DNA of 21,046 nucleotides from Gammaproteobacteria bacterium (GCA_013002925.1 JABDLQ010000045.1:1-21046); one strand, 5' to 3'; counted from the stretch's first letter, positions 1 to 7,471 are shown. Program-made: numbers and translations. The notes: generated by a model from the letters alone, not told the origin.

Positions 1-164
1 GCTTCTGCAAGCTTCAGCGCTTTGCGAAAACGCCGAACTTCGGCATCTCGTTTACTCGCGATGATTTTTTTGCGACGCACCTGTGGCTGAATTTCGTGGA
101 GCACGCGCACCTGGCCAATGGCAATGCCACGGCTGACACCACTGCCGTTTAGCAAAAGTGTCAT
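1..164 (-). CDS. PTS enzyme I (PEP-protein phosphotransferase), N-terminal part only
   Basis: Reading leftward from an ATG at 164..162, the frame is open for 54 codons to the window edge, so only the N-terminus is present. It begins MTLLLNGSGVSRGIAIGQ, the typical opening of enzyme I proteins (L.G.GVSRGIAIG), followed by a basic, helix-like stretch (about residues 31-54). Enzyme I takes phosphate from PEP and passes it to HPr/NPr in the cytoplasm. Its ATG overlaps the stop codon of the upstream HPr-like gene (ATGA), so the two are probably co-translated partners. No GAF domain precedes the enzyme I motif, so it looks like a PtsI-type rather than an E. coli PtsP-type protein. The catalytic His and PEP-binding domains lie outside the window, so family membership is strong but the ptsI/ptsP name is left open. 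Confidence 0.85.
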   Translation of the reverse strand, partial: MTLLLNGSGVSRGIAIGQVRVLHEIQPQVRRKKIIASKRDAEVRRFRKALKLAE

Positions 165-442
165 GGTGACTCCGGTTCAACAAGAGTTATGTGCTCTTTA
201 CAGTCTTCCAGCAGTGCCTGGGATGCCTGCTCAGACTCGGGGCCAACCAGGCAAATATTTAGTACTGTTCCGTAACTGGCAGCAAGAGTCAGTAGTCCCA
301 TGATACTTTTTCCATCCGCCGCCCTGTCTCCCTTGGTGACTGAAATACGACAGTCAAATTTTTTCGCAATTGATGCAAAATGGGCAGATGGACGCGCGTG
401 AAGACCGTTGCGATTGCTGACTTTTACCTGAAGTTCCTTCAT
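161..442 (-). CDS. ptsO: HPr-family phosphocarrier (NPr-like)
   Basis: A 93-residue HPr-fold phosphocarrier. The phosphorylation site is visible as His15 in the motif NGLHARPS (residues 12-19), and the regulatory-site region GKSIMGLLTL follows (Ser46). It would accept phosphate from enzyme I and hand it to EIIA-Ntr (ptsN, four frames upstream in the same run). The frame stays open upstream to an ATG at 496, but the ATG at 442 gives a family-length protein beginning MKELQVKV; the ribosome-binding site there is weak. The gene lies downstream of rapZ (65 bp gap) and overlaps the enzyme I start by ATGA. Because of its position in the rpoN cluster I favour the nitrogen-PTS NPr name over ptsH; sequence alone does not settle this. 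Confidence 0.9.
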   Translation of the reverse strand: MKELQVKVSNRNGLHARPSAHFASIAKKFDCRISVTKGDRAADGKSIMGLLTLAASYGTVLNICLVGPESEQASQALLEDCKEHITLVEPESP

Positions 443-507
443 ATGCTCATTGAACAGTAGCCTGCACAGGAGTGTACCATTTACCCCCGTCAACAATCAG
501 TTGGACG

Positions 508-1368
508 CTAGGGTGAGATTGCACTATGGCGACAACTGACTCTCGGAAACAAGCCTTGAAAATGTTCGGCGAGTTTCTCCGCAACATAGACGGATCGATG
601 CTGGCCACCAGTACAGCCGATGGCAATGGTAAGATAACTGCGATTATTGTTCTCAAAATAAGGCAGCCATTTTTCCAGCAGGACAATGATGTCGCTGATG
701 CACTCAGGAACTTCTGACTGGCTCTCGAAAAACGTCTTTACAGGCGTGTCCCGCCCGGTAAAACTGCGCAAACTTTCATCCCAGTAAGGGTTTGGCAGGA
801 AGCGGACATCAAAGACAAAGTCGGCATCACCGGGCACGCCGTTCTTGAACCCGAAAGAATTAATCTGTAGCGCCAGTTTTCCGATGGCCTCCCCGGCGAC
901 TCGCAATCGCACCATGTCGCGAAGCTCATGGATGCTCAGTCCGGTCGTGTCGATTATAAAGTGGGCCTCATTACTAATAGGTTCCAGCAGCTCGCGTTCG
1001 GCGACCAGTGCATCACGCAGGCTGACGCCGTCACGACTCAACGGATGTTTGCGTCGCGTTTCGCTGTAGCGTGTCAGCAACTCGTCCTCACTGGCATGCA
1101 GGAAAATAATTTTGTGTTCTATACCGAGTTTGCGCAGACGCACGAACAGGTCGGGAACGGTGCTGATATCAGCTGGTAGATTGCGGGCATCGATGCCGAC
1201 AGCCGTCTTGTTAAAAGCAGGATCATCGGCGTCAACCGAATATTTTACGAAGGTCTGTAATAGTCCGGCCGGGATATTGTCAATGCAGTAGTAACCCAGG
1301 TCCTCCAGCATGTGCAACGCAACAGTTTTGCCGGAGCCGGACAATCCACTGACGAAGATTAATTGCAT
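508..1368 (-). CDS. rapZ: RapZ, RNase adapter / GlmZ sRNA-binding P-loop protein
   Basis: A 286-residue protein of the RapZ (YvcJ/UPF0042) family. In E. coli it senses glucosamine-6-phosphate and presents the GlmZ sRNA to RNase E, setting GlmS levels. Visible are the Walker A loop GLSGSGKT (residues 8-15), the RYSETRRKHPL segment, the DADFVFDVRFLPNPYW block, and the C-terminal ligand-binding signature TIAIGCTGGQHRSV. The C-terminus is odd: after RH it ends SAISP, whereas the E. coli protein continues HRTLEKRKP, whose Lys/Arg tail contributes to RNA binding. A GTG at 1377 is in frame but forms part of the AGGTG ribosome-binding site, so the ATG at 1368 (MQLIFVSG) is chosen. The gene starts 9 bp after the ptsN stop. 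Confidence 0.95.
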   Translation of the reverse strand: MQLIFVSGLSGSGKTVALHMLEDLGYYCIDNIPAGLLQTFVKYSVDADDPAFNKTAVGIDARNLPADISTVPDLFVRLRKLGIEHKIIFLHASEDELLTRYSETRRKHPLSRDGVSLRDALVAERELLEPISNEAHFIIDTTGLSIHELRDMVRLRVAGEAIGKLALQINSFGFKNGVPGDADFVFDVRFLPNPYWDESLRSFTGRDTPVKTFFESQSEVPECISDIIVLLEKWLPYFENNNRSYLTIAIGCTGGQHRSVYVAEKLAEHFQGLFPRVSCRHSAISP

Positions 1369-1374
1369 ATCACG

Positions 1375-1379
1375 CACCT
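1375..1379 (-). promoter_or_regulatory. Ribosome-binding site of rapZ
   Basis: On the minus strand AGGTG lies 6 bases before the ATG at 1368..1366. It overlaps the TAG stop of ptsN (1380..1378). This decides the rapZ start in favour of the ATG over the in-frame GTG that lies inside the site. Confidence 0.6.
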
Positions 1380-1941
1380 AAGCGTCAGGCTGCGAATCGT
1401 TGTTTGCCGTTTCTCTGGATAGCTCTAACAGCGCCTCATACAGAGCGACGCTGCTCGTAATGCCACCTACATGTTCGCGGATATTGGTGCGGGACAAAAT
1501 CTTAGCGATCTCCGACAAGTCTTTCAGATGTGCTTCGTCACTTTCTGCAGGCACTGCCAGGGCAAACACCATATCGACCTCGCCTTCGCCGTCAAGGTCG
1601 AAGTCGATCGGGCTGGTCAGCATCAGAAATGCGCCGATACTGTGATCCAGATCTGCAACCCGGCCGTGAGGCAGTGCAAACCCCTCGCCGAGGCTGGTGC
1701 TGCCCAGTCGCTCACGCTGGTAGATGGTGTCAAAGACTTCCGAGTAAGTCAGCGATTCCGAGTTGTTCGTGAGCAAACGCGAGACAATTTCAAGACAATG
1801 CTTTTTGCCACGCGCCGTTACATTACAGGCGACCCTGCCAGGTGCCAGCAAATCGGCCAGCGAATAATCACTGGCGTCTTCTGCTGGCTGCCCGGCGTCA
1901 GGATCGTCAGGCAAAATGCGATTTATTAACTTCCCTGGCAT
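1378..1941 (-). CDS. ptsN: PTS IIA-like nitrogen regulatory protein (EIIA-Ntr)
   Basis: An EIIA-Ntr protein of 187 residues from the ATG at 1941. The active-site His is His92 in GFALPHGR, matching His73 of E. coli PtsN. The core domain starts near residue 27 (YSLADLLAPGRV), so the chosen start gives an N-terminal extension of about 26 residues, rich in Asp, Pro and Ala, and places the first 35 bases inside the end of hpf. No good ribosome-binding site precedes this ATG, so coupled translation from hpf or a non-ATG downstream start (for example a TTG at the tenth codon) is possible. In the nitrogen PTS it is the terminal phosphate acceptor and acts on potassium transport and kinases in relatives. 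Its neighbours hpf and rapZ are in their usual order. Confidence 0.93.
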   Translation of the reverse strand: MPGKLINRILPDDPDAGQPAEDASDYSLADLLAPGRVACNVTARGKKHCLEIVSRLLTNNSESLTYSEVFDTIYQRERLGSTSLGEGFALPHGRVADLDHSIGAFLMLTSPIDFDLDGEGEVDMVFALAVPAESDEAHLKDLSEIAKILSRTNIREHVGGITSSVALYEALLELSRETANNDSQPDA

Positions 1942-2227
1942 GATGGTCTGTACTTTTTTCTTTCGATTTTTTGATGCGCCGATTGAGTTTATCGACGAGG
2001 CGATCGATTGCAGCATACATGTCCGGCTCGACTGAGTCAGCATAAACCGTGCTGCCACCATATTGCACCTTGGCTTCGGCTTTATGACGAAGCTTTTCTA
2101 CCGTCAGAATCACATGCGCATCAGTGACCCGCTCAAAGTGCCTCTCCAACCGCGTGAACTTGTCTTCAACAGACGCTTTGAGAGCCGGAGTAATGTCAAT
2201 GTGATGTCCTGTTATTGCAATTTGCAT
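1907..2227 (-). CDS. hpf: Ribosome hibernation promoting factor (short HPF/YhbH)
   Basis: A 106-residue protein starting MQIAITGHHIDITPAL, with the basic region (KFTRLERHF, RLVDKLNRRIKKSKEK) expected of the HPF/YfiA ribosome-binding fold. In relatives it binds the 30S decoding region and promotes 100S ribosome dimers in stationary phase or starvation. It is the short form: there is no C-terminal dimerisation domain, only a tail of about 20 polar residues after the basic helix. The ATG at 2227 is preceded by a strong AAGGAGG, which rejects a longer reading from 2263. The gene begins 19 bp after the rpoN stop codon, as in E. coli where it lies directly behind rpoN, and its last 35 bases overlap the proposed ptsN start. 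Confidence 0.95.
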   Translation of the reverse strand: MQIAITGHHIDITPALKASVEDKFTRLERHFERVTDAHVILTVEKLRHKAEAKVQYGGSTVYADSVEPDMYAAIDRLVDKLNRRIKKSKEKSTDHHAREVNKSHFA

Positions 2228-2232
2228 AGGTG

Positions 2233-2239
2233 CCTCCTT
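2233..2239 (-). promoter_or_regulatory. Strong ribosome-binding site of hpf
   Basis: On the minus strand AAGGAGG lies 5 bases before the ATG at 2227. It is the best Shine-Dalgarno match in the leftward run and fixes the hpf start. Confidence 0.7.
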
Positions 2240-2246
2240 CTTCTTG

Positions 2247-3692
2247 CTAATGTCGCAGAGCAATTTTTTTTCTTTCGCTCGACGACGGAATATTCATGGA
2301 TTCTCTGTATTTTGCGACCGTTCTGCGTGCGACTTTTATGCCCTGATCTTGCAGTTTGCGCGCAATTTTTATGTCGCTCAATGGTTTCTGCTCTACCTCC
2401 TCGTTGATTAATTTGCGGATTTTTGCCCGGATGGCAATCGACGATAGCTCATCTCCGCTCTGGGTGCCGATATGGCTGGAAAAAAAGTAACGAAACTCAA
2501 AAATGCCGCGTGGTGTATGCATATATTTGTTGGTGGTTACCCGCGAAATTGTTGATTCATGCATATCCAGTTCTTCGGCTACGTCGCGTAAAATCATGGG
2601 GGTCATTGCCTCGTCACCTGATTCGAGAAACCCCTGTTGGCGGGCAACGATGCACGAAGCGACTTTAAATATGGTTTCATTGCGAATCTCAAGGCTTCTG
2701 ACCAGCCAGCGTGCTTCCTGGAGTTGGCTGCGCAAAATACTATGTTCGGAGCCGCGTGCAAGTTGCTTGGCGTACACTTGATTTACGCGTAGTCCCGGTG
2801 CACTGCTTGCATTGATTTCGACGGCCCATACGCCATCGATTTTTTTTACATACACATCGGGAATAAGGTACGTCGGTGGAGTGGTGTTTACGGCTGCCCC
2901 GGGATGAGGGTTCAGACTCTTGACCAGCGCAACGGCAATTTCGAGTGCTTCATCGGGTACATTCAGATTGCGGCGCAGGCCGGCAAAATCACGCTCTGCC
3001 AACATGTCGAGATGATTCCTGACAAGCTCTCTTGCGAGCTCGCGCTCATCCGTGTCATTGGCAAGCTGTTGTAACTGCAAGTCGAGGCATTCACTCAGGT
3101 CACGCGCGCCGACCCCGGCTGGATCCAGGCGCTGAATTTTTTTCAATACAGCTTCGATGTCAGCGTCGGTCACCTGCAGTTCACCACCCACGGTTTCCCG
3201 AATGCTGGCAAACTCGTCCATCATGTAACCATCATCATTGATTGCATCGATGATTGCACGGCCAATCAACGTTTCTTCGGGATTGAATTTTTCAAGTTCC
3301 AGCTGCCACAGCAAATGTTCCTGTAATGTCTCGCCTGACTGGTCAACGAATTCCTGGTTAAGTGGCGGTTCACCGCCACTGCTATTGTAATTTGGCTCCG
3401 CCGCCGTAATCTGCCGCTCCCAGGTTTCCTCGTAGGTTGCTTCCGCCGCTTCGGGTCGGTCGCCTTCTGCATCGTTGTCAGGGGTTGCGGCTTCCTGCGC
3501 ATTGGCTGATTCCTGGGTTTTGGTCTCAGTATTTTCCTCTTCCACCGTCTCCAGCATCAGATTGCTTTCGAGTGCTTCTTCAATCTGGGTCTGAAGCTCC
3601 ATGACCGGCATTTGCAGCAGGCGTATCGCTTGCTGTAATTGCGGGGTCATGGTCAGGGACTGACCAATCCTCAGTTGTAACGATGGCTTCAT
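2247..3692 (-). CDS. rpoN: RNA polymerase sigma-54 factor
   Basis: Sigma-54 of 481 residues, a normal length. Region I is the Gln/Leu-rich N-terminus (LQLRIGQSLTMTPQLQQAIRLLQMP, shown here only in outline; residues 5-28). Region II is the acidic stretch of about residues 48-85, rich in Glu, Asp and Ala. The core-binding region follows, then the helix-turn-helix near ESTISRVTTNKYM, and the diagnostic RpoN box ARRTVAKYRE at residues 455-464, which reads the -24 element. It needs AAA+ enhancer-binding activators and directs nitrogen, motility and other regulons in relatives. It follows lptB after a 157 bp gap, the longest within the leftward run, so it may have its own promoter. Downstream hpf, ptsN, rapZ and NPr are the usual sigma-54 companions. 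Confidence 0.98.
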   Translation of the reverse strand: MKPSLQLRIGQSLTMTPQLQQAIRLLQMPVMELQTQIEEALESNLMLETVEEENTETKTQESANAQEAATPDNDAEGDRPEAAEATYEETWERQITAAEPNYNSSGGEPPLNQEFVDQSGETLQEHLLWQLELEKFNPEETLIGRAIIDAINDDGYMMDEFASIRETVGGELQVTDADIEAVLKKIQRLDPAGVGARDLSECLDLQLQQLANDTDERELARELVRNHLDMLAERDFAGLRRNLNVPDEALEIAVALVKSLNPHPGAAVNTTPPTYLIPDVYVKKIDGVWAVEINASSAPGLRVNQVYAKQLARGSEHSILRSQLQEARWLVRSLEIRNETIFKVASCIVARQQGFLESGDEAMTPMILRDVAEELDMHESTISRVTTNKYMHTPRGIFEFRYFFSSHIGTQSGDELSSIAIRAKIRKLINEEVEQKPLSDIKIARKLQDQGIKVARRTVAKYRESMNIPSSSERKKIALRH

Positions 3693-3849
3693 GATGTGTT
3701 AGCCACTAAATACGGGCGCCGGCAGAAAATACTGCGGAAGCAGTGAATTATGTAATATTGAGGGGTTCGGGGTTGTGAGCGCACGTTTGCGCTGCCATCT
3801 GGAGACGGTTTGAAAAACGGGGTCAAAACCATTTGATTCATACCCATAG
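3693..3849 (-). promoter_or_regulatory. lptB-rpoN spacer with a small hairpin
   Basis: This is the only sizeable gap in the leftward run. It holds a perfect 6-bp inverted repeat with a 4-base loop (AGCGCA-AACG-TGCGCT on the minus strand, 3778..3793), not followed by a T-tract. The AT-rich stretch after it (around 3745..3765) could hold a -10 region for rpoN, but I find no convincing paired hexamers. Its reading as a partial terminator or as a promoter region for the rpoN-hpf-ptsN-rapZ part of the run is inference. Confidence 0.3.
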
Positions 3850-4575
3850 TTATAGTCGAAAATCCTCTCCCAAGTACACCTGACGCACCTGTTTATTTGA
3901 TAAAACCTCGTCAGGCGTGCCTTGTGCAATGACCTCTCCATCACTAAGTATGTAGGCTCTTGCGCAAATTCCAAGCGCTTCCCGCACGCTGTGATCGGTG
4001 ATCAACACCCCTATCCCACGGTCAGTTAACTGCCTGATTATGCGCTGAATATCGAGCACTGAAATCGGATCTACCCCAGCAAATGGTTCATCCAGCAATA
4101 TGATGCGGGGTTCGGCAGCCAAAGCGCGCGCAATTTCTACGCGGCGGCGCTCCCCTCCCGACAGGCTCATGCCCATGTTGTTACGAATGGGCACCACATT
4201 CAGCTCCTCGAGCAATTCTTCAAGAATCCTCTCACGGTCCGCTTTGCTCAGTCCGCGACGTGTTTCAAGAATTGCAGAAATATTCTGCTGCACCGTGAGT
4301 TTTCGGAAAATTGACGCTTCCTGAGGCAGGTAACCAATACCAAGCCGGGCGCGCTTGTGCATCGGAGCGCGGCTGACATCCGTATTGTTGAGCAATATGC
4401 GTCCGTCGTCAGCAGGCACCAAACCTACGATCATGTAGAAGGCAGTAGTTTTTCCGGCCCCGTTGGGTCCGAGTAATCCGACGACTTCGCCTTCGCCAAC
4501 TTCCAGGCTGACGCTTTTGACGACCGGTCGCGAACGGTAGCTCTTGCACAGATCGATGGCCCGCAATACGCTCAC
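3850..4575 (-). CDS. lptB: LPS export ABC transporter ATP-binding protein LptB
   Basis: A 241-residue cytoplasmic ABC ATPase that powers the LptB2FG complex, extracting lipopolysaccharide from the inner membrane. Visible are Walker A GPNGAGKT (36-43), Q-loop Gln85, the signature LSGGE (138-142), Walker B ILLDEP (159-164) and the switch His195. The family-specific GYLPQEASIFRKL segment and a short C-terminus ending VYLGEDFRL support LptB rather than another ABC protein. The start codon is GTG, overlapping the lptA stop (GTGA), which implies translational coupling. LptF and LptG are not in this window, as is usual. Confidence 0.97.
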   Translation of the reverse strand: MSVLRAIDLCKSYRSRPVVKSVSLEVGEGEVVGLLGPNGAGKTTAFYMIVGLVPADDGRILLNNTDVSRAPMHKRARLGIGYLPQEASIFRKLTVQQNISAILETRRGLSKADRERILEELLEELNVVPIRNNMGMSLSGGERRRVEIARALAAEPRIILLDEPFAGVDPISVLDIQRIIRQLTDRGIGVLITDHSVREALGICARAYILSDGEVIAQGTPDEVLSNKQVRQVYLGEDFRL

Positions 4576-5372
4576 GGCAGGGATCGATCCTGCGGCGGGG
4601 GCGTCGCATCTGCGTTTTCATCGGTTGTGGGTGCTTCCTGATCGCCAGGCGGCGGCTCGGTATCCTCATCCCGGGGTCGAATTGTAATATGGACGCGATC
4701 ACCGCCATCTTCATCACCCGCGGCAAGTACAGTCTGGCCATCAAGGCTATAGGTGATCTGACTCCCGGTAATCATGTTGCCGTCTTCGTTGAGTTCAGCG
4801 TCGCCCGTCAATTCGAGAGTTTTGGAGCTGGCGTCGTAACTGATCGCATTGGCACGCGCGGATGTCAGCTGACCGGTTTCCGGATTCAATCGTGTCATTG
4901 CAATCGGCTGGCCCTGCATCGTTACGGTTGCGATGGTGTTGTTTGCCAGGCCAACTCGTGCCGTTGCGGCCGTTACATCAGTTTCGTCAGCACCACGGGA
5001 TCGAAAGCGAAAAGGGCTACCCTGTAGCTGCGCCGCGGTGAGTTCGCGCTGCGCGAATGTCAGAACCAGTGACCGGGCCTGCAGTTCGGCCGCCGGGCTG
5101 CTCAACACCACATCGCCACTGAAAGTCCACACACTGTCGTCAAATCCGAGCGCAGAAGATTCGGCCTGTTGTGCCGAAATCCTTAAATTTCCCTGCCGGA
5201 TGACTATATTGGTAAATGTCAGTGTGCCCGAGCGCGCATCAGCACCGGTGGAGTCTGCCTCAACTTCAATTGGCAGGTTGGAGTTGATGATCTGCGCGTT
5301 GGCACACAGGCATAGCCACATCACGCTGATGGCTAACACTGATCGATAGGAGTGATGGTCGTCAAGTCGCAA
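4572..5372 (-). CDS. lptA: LPS transport periplasmic protein LptA
   Basis: A periplasmic LPS bridge protein of 266 residues. A signal peptide is visible (residues 1-26, hydrophobic core SVLAISVMWLCLCANA, likely cleavage before Gln27). The OstA-type beta-jellyroll starts at about residue 33 (PIEVEADSTGADARSGTLTF), with repeated beta-strand phrases such as TFTNIVIRQGNLRI and YDASSKTLELTGDAEL. It is about 80 residues longer than the E. coli protein (185): the last 35 residues are an acidic, Pro/Thr-rich, probably disordered tail. The start is a TTG at 5372, weakly supported by AGCAGG upstream; the next possible starts would shorten the signal peptide. It begins 11 bp after lptC and overlaps lptB by 4 bases. 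Confidence 0.93.
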   Translation of the reverse strand: MRLDDHHSYRSVLAISVMWLCLCANAQIINSNLPIEVEADSTGADARSGTLTFTNIVIRQGNLRISAQQAESSALGFDDSVWTFSGDVVLSSPAAELQARSLVLTFAQRELTAAQLQGSPFRFRSRGADETDVTAATARVGLANNTIATVTMQGQPIAMTRLNPETGQLTSARANAISYDASSKTLELTGDAELNEDGNMITGSQITYSLDGQTVLAAGDEDGGDRVHITIRPRDEDTEPPPGDQEAPTTDENADATPPPQDRSLP

Positions 5373-5383
5373 GTTGGGCCTGC

Positions 5384-5944
5384 TCAGGATCTGGTATCAA
5401 ATGTGCCGCGCACGTTTGACAGAAGTTTGATTTTCTGGGTTTTCAGGTCGGCATGCAAGCCGTCCGCCTCGAGCAACCCGCCGGCAATGCCAATTTGCAC
5501 AGGTTCATTGGTACGTGCAATGTTGTCTTTCAAATTGACGATCAGTCGGGTGGTGTTGATGGTCGTCTCAGGCGCGTCGTCATCGAATTTTCCGACGATC
5601 TGTACTTTGCCGCGCAAAATCATCTGCGCACGCTCACCATCCATCCATCCCTCGCTGGCCTTGATCTGCCAACCTTCATTGTCGGTTTGATCGTACAACA
5701 AATGCAGCGCCAGCAAACTGACGCTGTTGTCGCGAGGATTGTGTTCGATACGTTCTGCCCGCAGTGAGTACACCAGAACACCTGCTTCATCGGTATCACT
5801 AATTGCGGCGTTCGTCAGGTAATAACCGGCATCCAGTCGCTGTAACTGACTGGAATCCCCCTGCCGGGATGCCGGATTAAGGATCCACCAGCTGGCAAGG
5901 GTCAGGATCAGCAAAACACCAATCACCTTCGTGCGGCGATTCAC
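5384..5944 (-). CDS. lptC: LPS export protein LptC
   Basis: A 186-residue single-pass inner-membrane protein. It starts MNRRTKVIGVL, with a transmembrane helix at about residues 7-23 (VIGVLLILTLASWWIL), followed by a periplasmic beta-rich OstA-like domain (AERIEHNPRDNSVSLLALHL ... GWQIKASEGWMDGERAQMILRG). LptC receives LPS from LptB2FG and passes it to LptA. The chosen start is a GTG at 5944. The frame is open further upstream to 6070, but that would run inside kdsC and add a segment unlike the family. No strong ribosome-binding site is seen. kdsC ends 13 bp upstream and lptA follows after 11 bp, the standard order. Confidence 0.92.
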   Translation of the reverse strand: MNRRTKVIGVLLILTLASWWILNPASRQGDSSQLQRLDAGYYLTNAAISDTDEAGVLVYSLRAERIEHNPRDNSVSLLALHLLYDQTDNEGWQIKASEGWMDGERAQMILRGKVQIVGKFDDDAPETTINTTRLIVNLKDNIARTNEPVQIGIAGGLLEADGLHADLKTQKIKLLSNVRGTFDTRS

Positions 5945-5957
5945 GACCAGTGTCTCA

Positions 5958-6458
5958 TCACGCGCGCTGCCGGGCAGCGATGATAGCGTCACAAACCTCG
6001 CGAACTGCCCCCTGACCGCCGGCCTGATCGGTGGTCCAGTCTGCAATGTCCTGAATTTCCCTGGCCGCATCTGCCACGGCTATGGCGAGACCTGCTTCGG
6101 CCATCATGTCAAGATCCGGTACGTCATCACCAACCACAGCGGTCGCATCGCGCTCAACCGCCAGCGATTTTTGTAATTGTCTGATTTGTTTTTGTTTGTC
6201 ACGACAACCCAGATAGATATGCGTCAAACCCAGCTCGGTAAACCTGACCAGAGCACCTTCCGAGCGACGCGCGCTGATGACGGCCACACTGACTCCGTTT
6301 TGCATTAACCGCCGCATGCCAAACCCATCTTTTACGTTGAATGATTTACCAATTTCACCCTGTGCGCCATAGAGCAGACGGCCATCTGTCAATACGCCAT
6401 CGACGTCGAGCACCAGCAGATTTATTGCCGCAAGCCGTCGGGAAAGCGTGTTATTCAT
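5958..6458 (-). CDS. kdsC: 3-deoxy-D-manno-octulosonate 8-phosphate phosphatase KdsC
   Basis: A 166-residue C0-type HAD phosphatase that removes phosphate from Kdo-8-P to give Kdo for the LPS inner core. Motif I is DVDGVLTDG (nucleophile Asp18, acid/base Asp20), motif II is the Ser of VISAR (about 60-63), Lys88 lies in RDKQKQ, and motif III is GDDVPDLDM (110-118). The lack of a cap domain and the short length fit KdsC. The ATG at 6458 overlaps the kdsD stop (ATGA), which supports this start over a longer frame from 6605 that would lie inside kdsD. It works directly after KdsD in the Kdo pathway. Confidence 0.96.
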   Translation of the reverse strand: MNNTLSRRLAAINLLVLDVDGVLTDGRLLYGAQGEIGKSFNVKDGFGMRRLMQNGVSVAVISARRSEGALVRFTELGLTHIYLGCRDKQKQIRQLQKSLAVERDATAVVGDDVPDLDMMAEAGLAIAVADAAREIQDIADWTTDQAGGQGAVREVCDAIIAARQRA

Positions 6459-7471
6459 ACAACGCCGGCTCTGAACAGATCGTGAATATTCAGTGCGCCC
6501 AGCAATTGGTTTTCGGCATCCACGACGGGGAGGGCAGTAATGCGAAATTTCTGCATGATATGCACGGCTTCTGCTGCGAGCATATCCGGTCGCGCAGTCT
6601 TGCATTCACTGATCATGACGTCTGCCATCAGAATTTTATGGACGTCCATACGCGCATCGATCACACGCCGCAAATCACCATCTGTGAATACGCCCAGCAA
6701 TTTACCGTTGTCGCCGATGACGACGGTCATACCCAGACCCTGTTTTGACATTCCGATCAGCGCCTGACCAACGGGTGTGTCCGGATGAGTTGTGGCGACC
6801 TCCTTACCAACACGCATTACATCAGCAACCCTGAGCAGCAGTTTCTTGCCGAGCGTGCCGCCCGGGTGAGATAACGCAAAATCCTGTGAAGTAAAGCCAC
6901 GACCTTCCAGTAGCACCAGGGCCAGGGCATCCCCAAGCGCCAGGGTTGCCGTCGTACTGGCGGTAGGAGCAAGATTGAGTGGACAGGCTTCTTCCGAGAC
7001 TCCGACAGACAAATGGACAGTAGCGGCCTCTGCGAGAGTAGAGTTGTCGCGACCAGTCAGGGCAATCAGTGGGACGCCGAGGCGTTTGATGGTAGGTAGC
7101 ATGAGCAGAATTTCGGACGTTTCACCGGAGTAAGACGCGGCCAGGACCACATCCTGAACGGTTATCATCCCAATATCACCATGTGAAGCTTCTGCAGGAT
7201 GCACATAAAAAGCCGGGGTGCCAGTTGATGCGAGTGTGGCGGCGATCTTGTTCGCGACATGGCCGGATTTACCCATGCCAGTGACCACGATCCGCCCGGT
7301 ACACTGCATGCACAGCTGACAGGCACGCTGAAAATCCTCGCCGATGTGCGGGATCATGCCCAGAATCGCATCCGATTCGATACGTAGAACACGCGTTGCG
7401 ATTTTTTGCACATCCGCAAGATCGTTTAACGAGTTCGCCGCTGCCGGCGCGATGTCAGGATTTGTGCTCAT
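6455..7471 (-). CDS. kdsD: D-arabinose 5-phosphate isomerase KdsD
   Basis: A 338-residue enzyme that converts ribulose 5-phosphate to arabinose 5-phosphate, the first dedicated step to Kdo. An N-terminal SIS sugar-isomerase domain (about 45-180) shows GMGKSGHVANKIAATLASTG and YSGETSEIL; the linker has SHPGGTLGKKLLL. Two CBS domains follow (about 210-338), with ITALPVVDAENQLLGALNIHDLF in the second. It is close to the E. coli length of 328. The ATG at 7471 overlaps the yrbG stop (ATGA), and the gene ends in an ATGA overlap with kdsC, so the three genes are tightly coupled. Confidence 0.97.
   Translation of the reverse strand: MSTNPDIAPAAANSLNDLADVQKIATRVLRIESDAILGMIPHIGEDFQRACQLCMQCTGRIVVTGMGKSGHVANKIAATLASTGTPAFYVHPAEASHGDIGMITVQDVVLAASYSGETSEILLMLPTIKRLGVPLIALTGRDNSTLAEAATVHLSVGVSEEACPLNLAPTASTTATLALGDALALVLLEGRGFTSQDFALSHPGGTLGKKLLLRVADVMRVGKEVATTHPDTPVGQALIGMSKQGLGMTVVIGDNGKLLGVFTDGDLRRVIDARMDVHKILMADVMISECKTARPDMLAAEAVHIMQKFRITALPVVDAENQLLGALNIHDLFRAGVV

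Noticed and set aside
1369..1377. GTG start for rapZ at 1377
   Set aside because: The GTG is part of the AGGTG ribosome-binding site for the ATG at 1368, and the shorter form matches the family N-terminus.
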